NCBI GenBank assembly: GCA_028280515.1
Contig: JANQLP010000241.1
Location: forward strand, 1 to 64,000
Reading direction: 5' to 3'
Length of the DNA stretch: 64,000 bases
Origin: Hyphomicrobiales bacterium
Lineage (GTDB): Bacteria > Pseudomonadota > Alphaproteobacteria > Rhizobiales > Methyloligellaceae
A program made the translations under genes and the position numbers. This document shows positions 35,233 through 44,369 of this stretch, piece after piece; the stretch's first letter is position 1; each line of letters opens with the position of its first letter. The notes beneath the pieces were generated by a model, which was given only the letters and a program-made list of their open reading frames with translations, did no database searches and was not told where the DNA came from.

Positions 35233-36426
35233 TCAGGCTCCGGCCTGCTCGGCTGCCGTCGCAGACACTTTTTCACACGCCGCCTCAAGCCGCTCGCACG
35301 CCATATCGATTTGCTCCGGTTCGACCGTCAACGGCGGCAGCATGCGGACGACATTGTCACCCGCAGGTACGGTCAGCAATTGCTGCTCGAACAAGGCATC
35401 GATGAGTTTCTGGCTGGGCACCTTGCACTTGATGCCGAGCATGAGGCCCTCGCCTCGGATCGTCTCGATTACGTCCGGATGGCCGTCGCATATGCCTGCA
35501 AGCTTCTGCTTGAGCCGCGTGCCCATGTCGCGGACATGATCCAGAAACCCGGGCGCAAGCACCACGTCGAGCACGGCATTGCCGACGGCCATGGCCAGCG
35601 GATTGCCGCCGAACGTGGAGCCGTGCGTTCCGGCGGTCAGTCCAACCGCGGCCTCTTTGGTCGCGAGACACGCGCCCATGGGAAACCCCCCGCCGATTCC
35701 CTTCGCGACCGCCATGATATCCGGCGTGGTTCCCGACCATTCGTGTGCGAACAGCTTGCCGGTTCGCCCGATGCCCGTCTGGACCTCGTCGAAAATGATC
35801 AGCAGTCCGTTTTCGTCGGCCAGTTCCCGCAAATCACGGAAGAACTTCCACGGCACGGTCAGGATGCCGCCTTCGCCGAGCAGCGGCTCTATGGCAATGG
35901 CCGCAGTTTCGTCGGTTATGGCGGCCCGTACGGCATCGAGATCGTGGAGCGGCACCTGATCGAAGCCTTCCACCTGCGGCCCGAACCCGTCCAGATGCTT
36001 GGCCTGACCGCCCGCAGCGATGGTCGCCAGCGTGCGGCCGTGAAAGGCGCCCTCGAATGTGATGATCCGGTAGCGTTTGTCGTTGCCGTGGGCGGCATGG
36101 TATTTCCGCGCCATCTTGATCGCGCATTCCATCGCCTCGGCGCCGGAGTTGGCGAAAAACGCCTGATCCGCAAACGTCAACGCCGCGAGGCGGTCCGCAA
36201 GCCGTTCCTGACCCGGAATATGATACAGGTTCGACGTGTGCCACAGCTTGTGCGCCTGTTCGGACAGGACTTCGACCAGCGCGGGATGGCAATGTCCCAG
36301 AGACACGACCGCAACGCCGGCGCCGAAATCAAGGAATTTCTCACCATCGGCGGTCTCGAGGAACACGCCCTCGCCCTTTACAAAGGCCAGATCGGCACGC
36401 GCGTAGGTGGGGATGACAGCGCTCAT
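35233..36426 (-). CDS. argD: Acetylornithine/succinyldiaminopimelate aminotransferase
   Basis: 397 residues, class III PLP aminotransferase. It converts N-acetylglutamate semialdehyde to N-acetylornithine, and often also serves lysine synthesis. Landmarks are [55 protein letters not shown], the PLP-Lys region [15 protein letters not shown] and [16 protein letters not shown]. First gene of argD-argF-hslO. A promoter and a hairpin with a T tract lie immediately upstream, so the operon may be attenuated. Confidence 0.94.
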   Translation of the reverse strand: MSAVIPTYARADLAFVKGEGVFLETADGEKFLDFGAGVAVVSLGHCHPALVEVLSEQAHKLWHTSNLYHIPGQERLADRLAALTFADQAFFANSGAEAMECAIKMARKYHAAHGNDKRYRIITFEGAFHGRTLATIAAGGQAKHLDGFGPQVEGFDQVPLHDLDAVRAAITDETAAIAIEPLLGEGGILTVPWKFFRDLRELADENGLLIIFDEVQTGIGRTGKLFAHEWSGTTPDIMAVAKGIGGGFPMGACLATKEAAVGLTAGTHGSTFGGNPLAMAVGNAVLDVVLAPGFLDHVRDMGTRLKQKLAGICDGHPDVIETIRGEGLMLGIKCKVPSQKLIDALFEQQLLTVPAGDNVVRMLPPLTVEPEQIDMACERLEAACEKVSATAAEQAGA

Positions 36427-36453
36427 GACAGTTCACTTTGCGTTTGCGGAACC

Positions 36454-36479
36454 AAAAAAGCCGCCACAGCGGTGGCGGC
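36454..36479 (-). terminator. Hairpin with T tract at the 5' end of the argD transcript
   Basis: On the minus strand an 8 bp perfect stem GCCGCCAC / GTGGCGGC (36460-36467 with 36472-36479) with a 4-base loop is followed by six T residues (36454-36459), 28 bases before the argD ATG. It has the form of an intrinsic terminator. No gene upstream on this strand could need it, so it probably regulates argD or protects the 5' end of the mRNA. Confidence 0.75.
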
Positions 36480-36493
36480 ATCGCTACATGGCG

Positions 36494-36521
36494 ATACTAA
36501 GCCAACGCCGCGCCCTGTCAA
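36494..36521 (-). promoter_or_regulatory. Promoter of argD-argF-hslO
   Basis: On the minus strand a perfect -35 TTGACA (36516-36521) and a -10 TAGTAT (36494-36499) are 16 bases apart. Transcription would begin near 36487, only about 8 bases before the hairpin at 36454-36479. Confidence 0.68.
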
Positions 36522-36822
36522 TTCGGCCACACCTGCCGGACTTTATGCAGAATTCGTCCACCAGCCCCTTCTTTTCTGGGGAAAGTCGTGGCAGAATCCA
36601 AACAATCGGTGGAAAAGCCGGGCCCAGAACGGGCGGGCGCTTGCCGGACTTTTTCCCGATGGTGTACCTTTACGTTTCGTCGGCCACACGATCTCAGGGA
36701 TCGATCACCGGTCGGCGGTGACCTCACGTAAGAGTTGGCGTTGAAGCCGGGCCGCCCTTCTGCGGCAGCGGAAGGAGTACGAGTCCGATAACAGGCAACC
36801 ACGAAGAAGGAGGCATGGCCCC
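36522..36822. other. Intergenic region upstream of gcrA
   Basis: I see no gene here. It contains two GANTC sites (GAATC at 36594, GAGTC at 36781), the target of the CcrM methylase that GcrA responds to, and an inverted pair TCACCG / CGGTGA around 36705-36722. Two GANTC sites in 300 bases are not more than chance would give. Confidence 0.35.
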
Positions 36823-37332
36823 ATGGCGTGGACTGATGATCGCGTCGAACTACTAAAAAAACTTTGGGCAGAGGGACTTAGCGCCAGCCAGATCGCCAAC
36901 CGGCTTGGTGGTGTCACGCGCAATGCGGTCATCGGCAAGGTTCATCGCCTTGGGCTGTCCGGCCGCACGACCACATCGCGGGCGAAGGCGCCCCGCACGC
37001 GGCGCAGAGCAAGCCATGCGCAGAACAGACCCGCGCGGCCGCAATTACGAAGCCACGGCAACCTTGCCCTGAAGCCCGCCTATGATGTCGATGCAGAGGA
37101 AGAAGTGGAACTCGTGCCGGCAACGATCCAGGAACTCGTGATACCGGTCGAAGAACGCGCCAGCATCCTTACGCTCGACGAAACAAAATGCAGATGGCCG
37201 ATCGGAGACCCGGGCGACGAGGACTTCCATTTCTGCGGCCGGAATTGTGTGGTCGGCACTCCTTACTGCGAGTTCCATTCGCGCATTGCCTATCAACCCG
37301 CGCAATCGCGCCGCAAGACGGCGCGCGGCTGA
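36823..37332 (+). CDS. gcrA: GcrA cell cycle regulator
   Basis: 169 residues. GcrA binds sigma-70 RNA polymerase and promoters with methylated GANTC sites and drives S-phase genes in alphaproteobacteria. The N-terminal helix-turn-helix MAWTDDRVELLKKLWAEGLSASQIANRLGGVTRNAVIGKVHRLGL-type segment is unmistakable. A basic linker follows, then the C-terminal sigma-binding part with CRWPIGDPGDEDFHFCG and YCEFHSRIAYQP. GAAGGAGG stands 5-9 bases before the ATG. Confidence 0.97.
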   Translation: MAWTDDRVELLKKLWAEGLSASQIANRLGGVTRNAVIGKVHRLGLSGRTTTSRAKAPRTRRRASHAQNRPARPQLRSHGNLALKPAYDVDAEEEVELVPATIQELVIPVEERASILTLDETKCRWPIGDPGDEDFHFCGRNCVVGTPYCEFHSRIAYQPAQSRRKTARG

Positions 37333-37488
37333 ACGCGAGCTTTGACCCGGGCGAGACCTGGGGGGACATGAAACTGGCGCATCCGGCCTTGACCCGGGGG
37401 CGCCATTTTCTTTTCCGGTGATGCCACAGGCTGTTCATACATGCGCGCTTCGGCATAAGATCGGCTGTCCGACCGGGGAGCGCGTATC

Positions 37489-38364
37489 GTGAGTGACACA
37501 TCCACAATTCCACAGCCGGCTATCGATTACGATTCACTTGATCTCGACGACCCGTCCCTGCCCCCCGCCATCGAGGCCGCGGCCTTCGCAAGCGGCGGGT
37601 ACCCCTACACCGACCGGATGCCGCGCAAGGCCTATGACGGTGAGTTGCGCCTGCTCCAGATCGAGCTTCTGAAGCTGCAAAGCTGGGCGCAGGAAACCGG
37701 CGAGCGCGTCGTGATCGTGTTTGAGGGCCGCGATGCCGCGGGCAAGGGCGGGAACATAAAACGCTTCATGCAACACCTCAATCCGCGCCATGCTCGTGTC
37801 GTCGCATTGACCAAACCAACGGAAGCGGAACGCGGTCAATGGTATTTCCAGCGCTACGTGGCACATCTGCCAACCTCAGGAGACATCGCGTTGTTCGACC
37901 GATCCTGGTACAACCGCGCCGGCGTCGAGCCGGTCATGGGGTTTTGCACGGCCGAGCAGAGCGAGAAATTCCTCGAAGAGGTACCGGAATTCGAGTCCGC
38001 GCTCGTGCGGGACGGGATCAGGCTGTTCAAGTTCTGGCTGACCGTAGGCCGCGCCATGCAGTGGAGACGTTTTCACGCCCGGCGGCATGATCCGCTCAAG
38101 TCCTGGAAACTCTCATCCATCGACTATGCGTCGATCCCCAAGTGGGACGCCTACACCGCCGCACGCGATGCCATGTTCAAACGTTCCCACACCGACGCGG
38201 CGCCCTGGACCGTCATCCGTGCCAACGACAAGCGCCGCGCCCGGTTGAGCACCATCCGCACGGTGCTCACCGCTCTTGACTACACGGGAAAAGATGCAAA
38301 TGTCGTCGCCAACCCCGACCCCAAGATCGCCGGATCCGACGACCGGTTCTTCGCAGACGCCTGA
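37489..38364 (+). CDS. ppk2: Polyphosphate kinase 2
   Basis: 291 residues, a single PPK2 domain. It moves phosphate between polyphosphate and nucleotides. Walker A is [10 protein letters not shown] (about residues 79-88), Walker B is [17 protein letters not shown] (from about 136), and the lid region has [10 protein letters not shown] and [12 protein letters not shown] at 37489 with GGGGAG 8 bases upstream is the start. The next gene begins 8 bases after its stop. Confidence 0.94.
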   Translation: MSDTSTIPQPAIDYDSLDLDDPSLPPAIEAAAFASGGYPYTDRMPRKAYDGELRLLQIELLKLQSWAQETGERVVIVFEGRDAAGKGGNIKRFMQHLNPRHARVVALTKPTEAERGQWYFQRYVAHLPTSGDIALFDRSWYNRAGVEPVMGFCTAEQSEKFLEEVPEFESALVRDGIRLFKFWLTVGRAMQWRRFHARRHDPLKSWKLSSIDYASIPKWDAYTAARDAMFKRSHTDAAPWTVIRANDKRRARLSTIRTVLTALDYTGKDANVVANPDPKIAGSDDRFFADA

Positions 38365-38372
38365 GCACTCCC

Positions 38373-39617
38373 ATGTCCCCAAACACCTACCCTTCCGTGA
38401 ACGCCGAACGGCTGTGGCAGCGCCACATGGATATGGCGAAGATCGGCGGCACGCCGGGTGGTGGCGTGCACCGCCTCGCCCTCACATCTGAAGACATCGA
38501 GGCCCATGTTCTGCTGGTGCAGTGGGCGGAAGCGCGGGGCTTTTCCGTGGCACTCGATCCCATGGGCAACATGTTCCTGCGCCGTGAAGGCAGTGATCCC
38601 TCCCTGCCGCCGGTCTCCAGCGGCTCGCACACCGATACCCAGCCCAATGGCGGGCGTTTCGACGGTATTACCGGTGTCCTGACCGCGTTCGAGGCGCTGG
38701 AGACGATCAACGAGGCCGGCATCGAAACCCGCTATCCACTCGAAGTTGCCATCTGGAACAACGAGGAAGGCGCGCGCTTCACGCCGGCGTGCATGGGATC
38801 AGCCGCCTATGTCGGGTTCACAGACCTCGACGACATGCTCTCCCGCAAGGATCAGCAAGACACCACGATGGGCACTTGCGTGGAGGAGCTGGCCAAGGCC
38901 CTCCCGCAGGCACAGCCCCGCGACCTTGGCACGCCGATCGCGTTCTTCATCGAGTCGCATATCGAACAAGGCGTTAAGCTCGAAACAAGCGGCAACGTCA
39001 TCGGTGCCGTCACAGGGATGCAAGGATACCGCCGTTTCGAGATCGAAGTCATCGGCGAGGACGCCCATTCGGGGACGACACCCCGGTCACGGCGCAAGGA
39101 TGCGTTCGTGGCCGCGACGGACATGACCCGCGCGATGCGCGAGGTGTTATGGGATGACGAGGATGAGATGCGGTACACGATCGGACGGTTCGACGTGCTG
39201 CCCGGCGGCGTCTCTGTGGTGCCGGGGCAAGTGAACTTCTACGTCGACCTGCGTTACCACGACAAGGCAACGCTCGACCGTCTGGCTGATGAAATCCCTG
39301 AAATCTGCAAATCCCACGCGGATCCGTGCGAGATGCGGATCGTCGACACGCCGTCGGTTGACCCGATGGTGTTCCCGGAAGACGTGGTCACGAGCATCGA
39401 GGCCGCGGCGGAGCGGCACGGCTACGGCCATGAGCGCATGTACTCCTATGCCGGACACGACGCACGCCATGTTGCGCGTATCTGTCCGGCCGGCATGGTG
39501 TTCATCCCCTGCTGGAAGGGAATCAGCCACAATGAGGCCGAACGCGCCGAGCCCGAACATGTGGCGGCGGCAGCGCAGGTGATCTCGGACATATTGATTG
39601 ACCGCGCCGCCGCGTAA
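38373..39617 (+). CDS. M20 Zn hydrolase, N-carbamoyl-amino-acid amidohydrolase type
   Basis: 414 residues. The hydantoinase/carbamoylase branch of M20 cleaves N-carbamoyl amino acids, ureidoglycine or allantoate. Metal ligands appear in SSGSHTDTQPNGGRFDG, NNEEGARF, FIESHIEQG and, at the end, WKGISHNEAERAEPEHV. The dimer-domain motif GEDAHSGTTPRSRRKDA is present. With the aminotransferase and ppk2 genes around it, it may belong to a nitrogen-compound catabolic unit; the exact substrate is unknown. Confidence 0.88.
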   Translation: MSPNTYPSVNAERLWQRHMDMAKIGGTPGGGVHRLALTSEDIEAHVLLVQWAEARGFSVALDPMGNMFLRREGSDPSLPPVSSGSHTDTQPNGGRFDGITGVLTAFEALETINEAGIETRYPLEVAIWNNEEGARFTPACMGSAAYVGFTDLDDMLSRKDQQDTTMGTCVEELAKALPQAQPRDLGTPIAFFIESHIEQGVKLETSGNVIGAVTGMQGYRRFEIEVIGEDAHSGTTPRSRRKDAFVAATDMTRAMREVLWDDEDEMRYTIGRFDVLPGGVSVVPGQVNFYVDLRYHDKATLDRLADEIPEICKSHADPCEMRIVDTPSVDPMVFPEDVVTSIEAAAERHGYGHERMYSYAGHDARHVARICPAGMVFIPCWKGISHNEAERAEPEHVAAAAQVISDILIDRAAA

Positions 39618-39676
39618 GTTCAAACAGTTCCCGGCTCAGGCAACAGTTGGCCGAACCGTTGAAAGAGTGCACCCCG

Positions 39677-41014
39677 ATGACCTCACACATCCTGCATCGC
39701 CAGACCAAAAGGCCGATGCCGACCGTTACACGCGGTGAAGGCGTCTACCTGTTCGACGCGGAAGGAAAGCGCTATCTTGATGGCTCCGGCGGCGCCGCCG
39801 TTTCGTGCCTCGGGCACGGACACCCTCGCGTGGTTCACGCCATCAAGGACCAGGTCGACAAGGTCGCCTTTGCCCATACGAGTTTCTTCACCAATGCACC
39901 GGCCGAAGAGCTTGCGGCGTTTCTCTCTGAACGTGCACCGGGAGCGTTTGGACGGGTGGCCTTCGTCGCGGGCGGGTCGGAAGCGATGGAAGCCGCGCTC
40001 AAGATCGCCCGGCAGGCCCACATCGAGCGCGGCGAAGACAAGCGCACGCATTTCATTGCCCGCCGCCAGTCCTATCACGGCGCAACGCTCGGCGCGATGA
40101 GCGTGGGATATCACGCGCAGCGGCGCGAACCCTTCCTCGCCATGCTCACGAAAAACACGAGCCACATTTCGCCCGCCTACGCCTATCGCCACCAGAAGAC
40201 GGACGAGAGCCCGGAGGATTACGGCCTGCGGGCGGCGCGCGAGCTGGACGATGAAATCCGGCGTGTCGGCGCGGAAAACGTGGCGGCCTTCGTGGCCGAA
40301 ACCGTCTCGGGATCGAGTATCGGCGTCGTGCCCCCGCCCCCCGGTTACTTCCGGGAGATCCGCCGCATCTGCGATGAGCACGGCGTTATGCTGATCCTGG
40401 ACGAGGTGATGTGCGGCATGGGGCGCACGGGCACGCTTTTCGCATGCGAACAGGACGGCGTCGAACCGGACATGGTGGCGGTCGCCAAGGGTCTTGGAGC
40501 CGGTTATCAGCCGATCGGCGCGACACTTGTTGCCTCGAAATATGCCGATGCCATCGTCGGCGGCAGCGGCACGCTCAAACACACCCATACCTATATGGCG
40601 CACCCGACTGCGTGCGCCGCGGCGCTGGCCGTTCAGAAGGTGATCGAGGACGAGGATCTTCTGCCACAGGTGCGTGCCAGAGGTGTAACGGCGATGAAGC
40701 TGCTGCACGAGAAGCTGGGCCAGCACGCGCATGTGGGCGATATTCGCGGGCGCGGTCTCTTCATCGGCATCGAGCTGGTGGAGGACCGTGGATCGAAGGA
40801 ACCGTTTGCGCCTGAGCTGAATGTCGCGGGCCGGGTCAAACAAACCGCGTTCGACAATGGCCTGATCTGCTACCCGAACGCCACAAGCGCGGATGGCAAG
40901 CGCGGCGACCATGTTCTGCTGGCCCCGCCCTTCATCATTTCGGAGAGCGAACTGGACGAACTGACCGACAAGCTGGCCCGGAGCCTCGATGCGGTCACTT
41001 CGGCGTTGCACTGA
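39677..41014 (+). CDS. Class III PLP aminotransferase (aspartate aminotransferase family)
   Basis: 445 residues. Omega-aminotransferase fold: YLFDAEGKRYLDGSGGAAVSCLGHGHP at the start, VAGGSEAMEAALKIARQ, RRQSYHGATLGAMSVG, MLILDEVMCGMGRTG and the PLP-Lys segment MVAVAKGLGAGYQPIGATL. Members act on beta-alanine, taurine, GABA or related amines. It follows the M20 hydrolase on the same strand with a 59-base gap. The ATG at 39677 (MTSHILHRQ) is chosen. Confidence 0.9.
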   Translation: MTSHILHRQTKRPMPTVTRGEGVYLFDAEGKRYLDGSGGAAVSCLGHGHPRVVHAIKDQVDKVAFAHTSFFTNAPAEELAAFLSERAPGAFGRVAFVAGGSEAMEAALKIARQAHIERGEDKRTHFIARRQSYHGATLGAMSVGYHAQRREPFLAMLTKNTSHISPAYAYRHQKTDESPEDYGLRAARELDDEIRRVGAENVAAFVAETVSGSSIGVVPPPPGYFREIRRICDEHGVMLILDEVMCGMGRTGTLFACEQDGVEPDMVAVAKGLGAGYQPIGATLVASKYADAIVGGSGTLKHTHTYMAHPTACAAALAVQKVIEDEDLLPQVRARGVTAMKLLHEKLGQHAHVGDIRGRGLFIGIELVEDRGSKEPFAPELNVAGRVKQTAFDNGLICYPNATSADGKRGDHVLLAPPFIISESELDELTDKLARSLDAVTSALH

Positions 41015-41045
41015 ACCGCAGCCGCCCGAAATCCGTACGGGAAGA

Positions 41046-41597
41046 ATGGACGAGCGTGAGAAAGTATATTGGCGGACCAAGCCGAGAGGACGCCCGTCCC
41101 ATCGGGAGATCGTCCAACCGGGTCCTGGCCAGGAATCGGTGTGGGACTACCCGCGCCCGCCACACGTTGCGCGCATCAGCAAGCCGGGAGAAGTTCGGCT
41201 CAACGGCCATGTTGTCGCCGCCAGCACCCGGCTCCTGAAGGTCATGGAAACCGCCTCCCCGCCGACCTATTACTTCCCGCCTGAAGACGTCGATCTGTCA
41301 TGTCTCATCGAAAGCGAGCGCCGGACATTCTGCGAATGGAAGGGGCAAGCCACCTATTGGCACGTGGCGGTCGACGGCATTCGCATCGACAACGCGGCCT
41401 GGTCCTATCCCGATCCGGCGCCGGACGCCGGCGAGTGCGCGCAACTGCGCGGGCATTTCGCATTCTACCCGCGCGAGCTTGAATGCAGCCTCGCAGGCGA
41501 ACGGATCGATCCCCAGCAGGGCGATTTCTACGGCGGATGGATCACTTCCGAGATCACCGGCCCCTTCAAGGGCGCGCCCGGTACACGGGGCTGGTAA
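41046..41597 (+). CDS. DUF427 family protein
   Basis: 183 residues. The DUF427 core is clear: VRVRLNGHVVAAS-type strand (EVRLNGHVVAASTR), TYYFPPEDVDLSCL, FCEWKGQATYW and NAAWSYPDP, then a C-terminal YPRELECSLAGERIDPQQGDFYGGW. These small beta-rich proteins have no agreed activity. It lies 31 bases after the aminotransferase gene and probably shares its transcript. Confidence 0.85.
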   Translation: MDEREKVYWRTKPRGRPSHREIVQPGPGQESVWDYPRPPHVARISKPGEVRLNGHVVAASTRLLKVMETASPPTYYFPPEDVDLSCLIESERRTFCEWKGQATYWHVAVDGIRIDNAAWSYPDPAPDAGECAQLRGHFAFYPRELECSLAGERIDPQQGDFYGGWITSEITGPFKGAPGTRGW

Positions 41598-41602
41598 AGA
41601 AA

Positions 41603-41633
41603 CGGCCCCGCGCCACTCCCTGACGCGAGGCCG
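41603..41633. terminator. Bidirectional terminator between DUF427 and TRAP genes
   Basis: A 13-position stem with two mismatches (41603-41615 with 41621-41633, loop CTCCC) lies between two converging genes. On the minus strand it is followed by TTTCTTT, on the plus strand by CTGATTTC, so it works best for the TRAP operon. Confidence 0.7.
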
Positions 41634-41652
41634 CTGATTTCATTCGCAAAAA

Positions 41653-44277
41653 TCAGGCCTGCGCGGCCTCTTCCCTACGCTGCCTGTTCCGCTGCATGAA
41701 GATGATCAGGCCGAGCAGAAGAAGTGCCGGCAGATAGAAAACCTCTTTCGGCATGCGTTCGGCCGGGACCAGGACTTCGCGCAGCTCCCAGTCGAAATCG
41801 ATCTTCTGTTTCTCCGCGTAGCTGCCGAACTCCACATTGTCGACCAGCGTTTTGCCGTCCTCAGTGCGGAATTCGAGTCCCGATGTCGTCTTGAGCCGTT
41901 CGGCACCCTCGCCGGCAGGTCCGAGCGGCAGCTCCACCGTCTTCTCCACCTGCTTGCCGGAGATATTCTCACCGGCGACGACGACGCGCAGTTTGCCGTC
42001 AGGCGGTGCCTCGCCGGCAATCTTGACAATGTCAGCGGGCGGCGCGTCGACGAACGGCGGATCCACCTGATCAAGCCAGAAGCCCGGCCGGAACAGGGTG
42101 AAGGCGATCAGCAGCAACGCCAGGCTCTCCCACGCGCGGTTGCGCACGAGGAAATATTGCTGCGTCGCCGCCGCGAAAAGGAGCATCGCGATCACCGCAA
42201 CAATGAAGACGAAGATCGCCTTGGCCACCGTGACATCGATGAGCAGCAGCTCCGTGTTGAACAGGAACAGGAACGGCAGGATCGCCGTCCGGATGTCGTA
42301 CATGAAGCCCTGTATGCCCGTCCTGATCGGATCACCGCGCGATATGGCCGCCGCCGCGAACGCCGCGAGGCCCACCGGTGGCGTATCGTCGGCAAGGATA
42401 CCGAAATAGAAGACGAACATGTGCACGGCAATCAGCGGGACTATCAGGCCGGATTGCGCGCCCACGGTCACGATCACCGGTGCCATGAGCGACGACACGA
42501 CGATGTAGTTGGCCGTCGTCGGCAGGCCCATACCAAGAATGAGGCTCAGGAGCGCGACGAAGAACAGCATCAGCATCAGGTTGCCGCCGGAGATGAACTC
42601 GACGAACTCGCCCATCACCTGATGGGCACCCGTCAGCGAGATCGTGCCGACGATAATGCCCGCCGTACCGGTCGCGACCGCAATGCCGATCATGTTCCGG
42701 GCACCGGCAATGAAGCCGTCGATCATCTGGTCGAAGCCGTGCTTGACGCCGGCCATGAGCTGGTCGCCCTTGCCTCTGAACACCGCCTTGATCGAATGCT
42801 GGGTCAGCACGATCAGGATCATCGACAGCGTCGCCCAGTAGGCCGAAAGACCCGGCGAGAACCGCTCGATCATCAGGCACCAGATCAACACGATCAGCGG
42901 CAACAGGAAGTAGTAGCCCGTGCGCGCCGTCGGCCCCACCGCCGGCAGTGTCGTCAGCGGCGCATTCGGATCGTCGACCTCAAGGTCGGGAACCTTCGAC
43001 GCGTACCAGGCGAGGAACAGATAGGCGAGGATGAACCAGACGGTCACCGCGTAGAAGGTGGCGTCGCCGAACACGTCCTTGGTCCAGCCGAGGCCGTAAT
43101 AGATGATCGCGGCAAGCGCGACGACGGCGACGAAGCCGCCGAGTGCGTTGGTCAGCTTCCTGACCAGGGTGTTGATCGGCCCGGACCGTTCCATGCCCTT
43201 CAGTCCGAGCTTGAGGGCTTCAAGATGAACGATATAGACGAGCGCGATATAGGAGATGACCGCCGGCAGGAACGCATGGCGCACAACATCGAGATAGCTG
43301 ACGCCGACATATTCCACCATGAGGAACGCCGCCGCACCCATAACCGGTGGTGTCAGCTGTCCGTTGGTCGACGACGCGACCTCGACGGCACCGGCCTTCT
43401 CCGCCGGAAAGCCGACACGCTTCATCAGCGGTATGGTGAACGTGCCCGTGGTCACCGTGTTGGCGATCGACGAGCCTGAGATCAGGCCGGTCATCGCCGA
43501 GGAGACGACCGCGGCCTTGGCCGGACCGCCGCGCAGATGACCGAGCAAAGAGAACGAGACCTTGATGAAGTAGTTGCCTGCACCCGCCTTGTCGAGTAAC
43601 GACCCGAACAGGACGAACAGGAAGACCATGGACGTGGACACGCCGAGCGCGACGCCGAACACGCCTTCGGTCTGCATCCAGTAATGCCACAGCGCCTTGC
43701 CGAGCGATGCCCCTTTCCACTGGATGACCTCCGGAATGAAATCCCGGTCGCCAAAGAAGGTGTACATCATGAACACAGAGGCAACGATCACCAGCGGCAG
43801 GCCCAGCGACCTGTATGTCGCGGTCAGGATCACAACGAGACCGATGATCGACATCACCTTGTCGGTGGTGATCGGTAAACCTGCGCGGTCGGCAATGCTG
43901 TCGCTTGCAAAGATCAGATACAGACACGCCGCCACGCCCGCGAGACCCAGCACCCAGTCATACCAGGGGATGTGATCGCGCGGACTCGACTTGAACAGCG
44001 GGAACGCCGTCGCCGCGAGGAACATCGCGAACGCCAGATGAATGGAGCGGCCCTGATCGGAATTCAGTGTGAAGTTGATGCCCGTCAGCTCGGTGAGCAG
44101 GAACGGGAAATTCGAGGCGTAGTAGATCTGGAAGAGCGACCACAGCAGGGCGACCCCTGTGATCATCTTGCCTTGCCAGTTTGCTGGATTACGTGCGCCG
44201 GTATCTATCTCGGCGACCATCTGGGCCGCAGCATCCATGTCCGGCGCCGCCGCGGCAGTCTTGCTTTTGTCGGCCAT
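41653..44277 (-). CDS. TRAP transporter fused permease (4TM-12TM)
   Basis: 874 residues with about 18 membrane segments, the DctQ and DctM parts fused as is usual for TAXI-TRAP systems. Signature stretches include SMVFLFVLFGSLLDKAGAGNYFIKVSFSLLG-type helices, the SGSSIANTVTTGTFTIPLMKRVGFPAEKAGAVE block, STNGQLTPPVMGAAAFLM and GMGLPTTANYIVVSSLMAPV. The C-terminal 150 residues form an extra soluble part of the DUF3394 kind, then a final helix. It imports a carboxylate-like solute using the sodium or proton gradient. GGAGGGG precedes the ATG at 44277. Confidence 0.93.
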   Translation of the reverse strand: MADKSKTAAAAPDMDAAAQMVAEIDTGARNPANWQGKMITGVALLWSLFQIYYASNFPFLLTELTGINFTLNSDQGRSIHLAFAMFLAATAFPLFKSSPRDHIPWYDWVLGLAGVAACLYLIFASDSIADRAGLPITTDKVMSIIGLVVILTATYRSLGLPLVIVASVFMMYTFFGDRDFIPEVIQWKGASLGKALWHYWMQTEGVFGVALGVSTSMVFLFVLFGSLLDKAGAGNYFIKVSFSLLGHLRGGPAKAAVVSSAMTGLISGSSIANTVTTGTFTIPLMKRVGFPAEKAGAVEVASSTNGQLTPPVMGAAAFLMVEYVGVSYLDVVRHAFLPAVISYIALVYIVHLEALKLGLKGMERSGPINTLVRKLTNALGGFVAVVALAAIIYYGLGWTKDVFGDATFYAVTVWFILAYLFLAWYASKVPDLEVDDPNAPLTTLPAVGPTARTGYYFLLPLIVLIWCLMIERFSPGLSAYWATLSMILIVLTQHSIKAVFRGKGDQLMAGVKHGFDQMIDGFIAGARNMIGIAVATGTAGIIVGTISLTGAHQVMGEFVEFISGGNLMLMLFFVALLSLILGMGLPTTANYIVVSSLMAPVIVTVGAQSGLIVPLIAVHMFVFYFGILADDTPPVGLAAFAAAAISRGDPIRTGIQGFMYDIRTAILPFLFLFNTELLLIDVTVAKAIFVFIVAVIAMLLFAAATQQYFLVRNRAWESLALLLIAFTLFRPGFWLDQVDPPFVDAPPADIVKIAGEAPPDGKLRVVVAGENISGKQVEKTVELPLGPAGEGAERLKTTSGLEFRTEDGKTLVDNVEFGSYAEKQKIDFDWELREVLVPAERMPKEVFYLPALLLLGLIIFMQRNRQRREEAAQA

Positions 44278-44325
44278 CAAACCCCCTCCCAACCCCAAAC
44301 GGGGTGACTCTCCGGCTCAGTGCAA

Positions 44326-44353
44326 AATGGAGGGGCAGTTCTGCCCCTCCATT
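44326..44353 (-). terminator. Intercistronic hairpin between TAXI and TRAP permease genes
   Basis: Bases 44326-44338 (AATGGAGGGGCAG) and 44341-44353 are perfect complements around two central bases, a 13 bp palindrome. It sits between the binding-protein gene and the permease gene. A short TTTTGC run follows on the minus strand. It probably acts as a partial terminator or mRNA stabiliser to raise binding-protein output. Confidence 0.72.
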
Positions 44354-44369
44354 GTTATTTGGTCTCCGG

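Noticed and set aside
35062-36744. 560-codon open frame on the plus strand opposite argD
   Set aside because: Shadow of argD and the start of argF; no conserved motif and it runs across the argD promoter.
36594-36785. GANTC sites as proof of CcrM control of gcrA
   Set aside because: Two sites in about 300 bases is near the random expectation, and I cannot place them relative to a mapped promoter.
42157-43479. 440-codon open frame opposite the TRAP permease
   Set aside because: Its translation is extremely rich in Arg, His, Asp and Gln, as expected from reading membrane-protein codons backwards.
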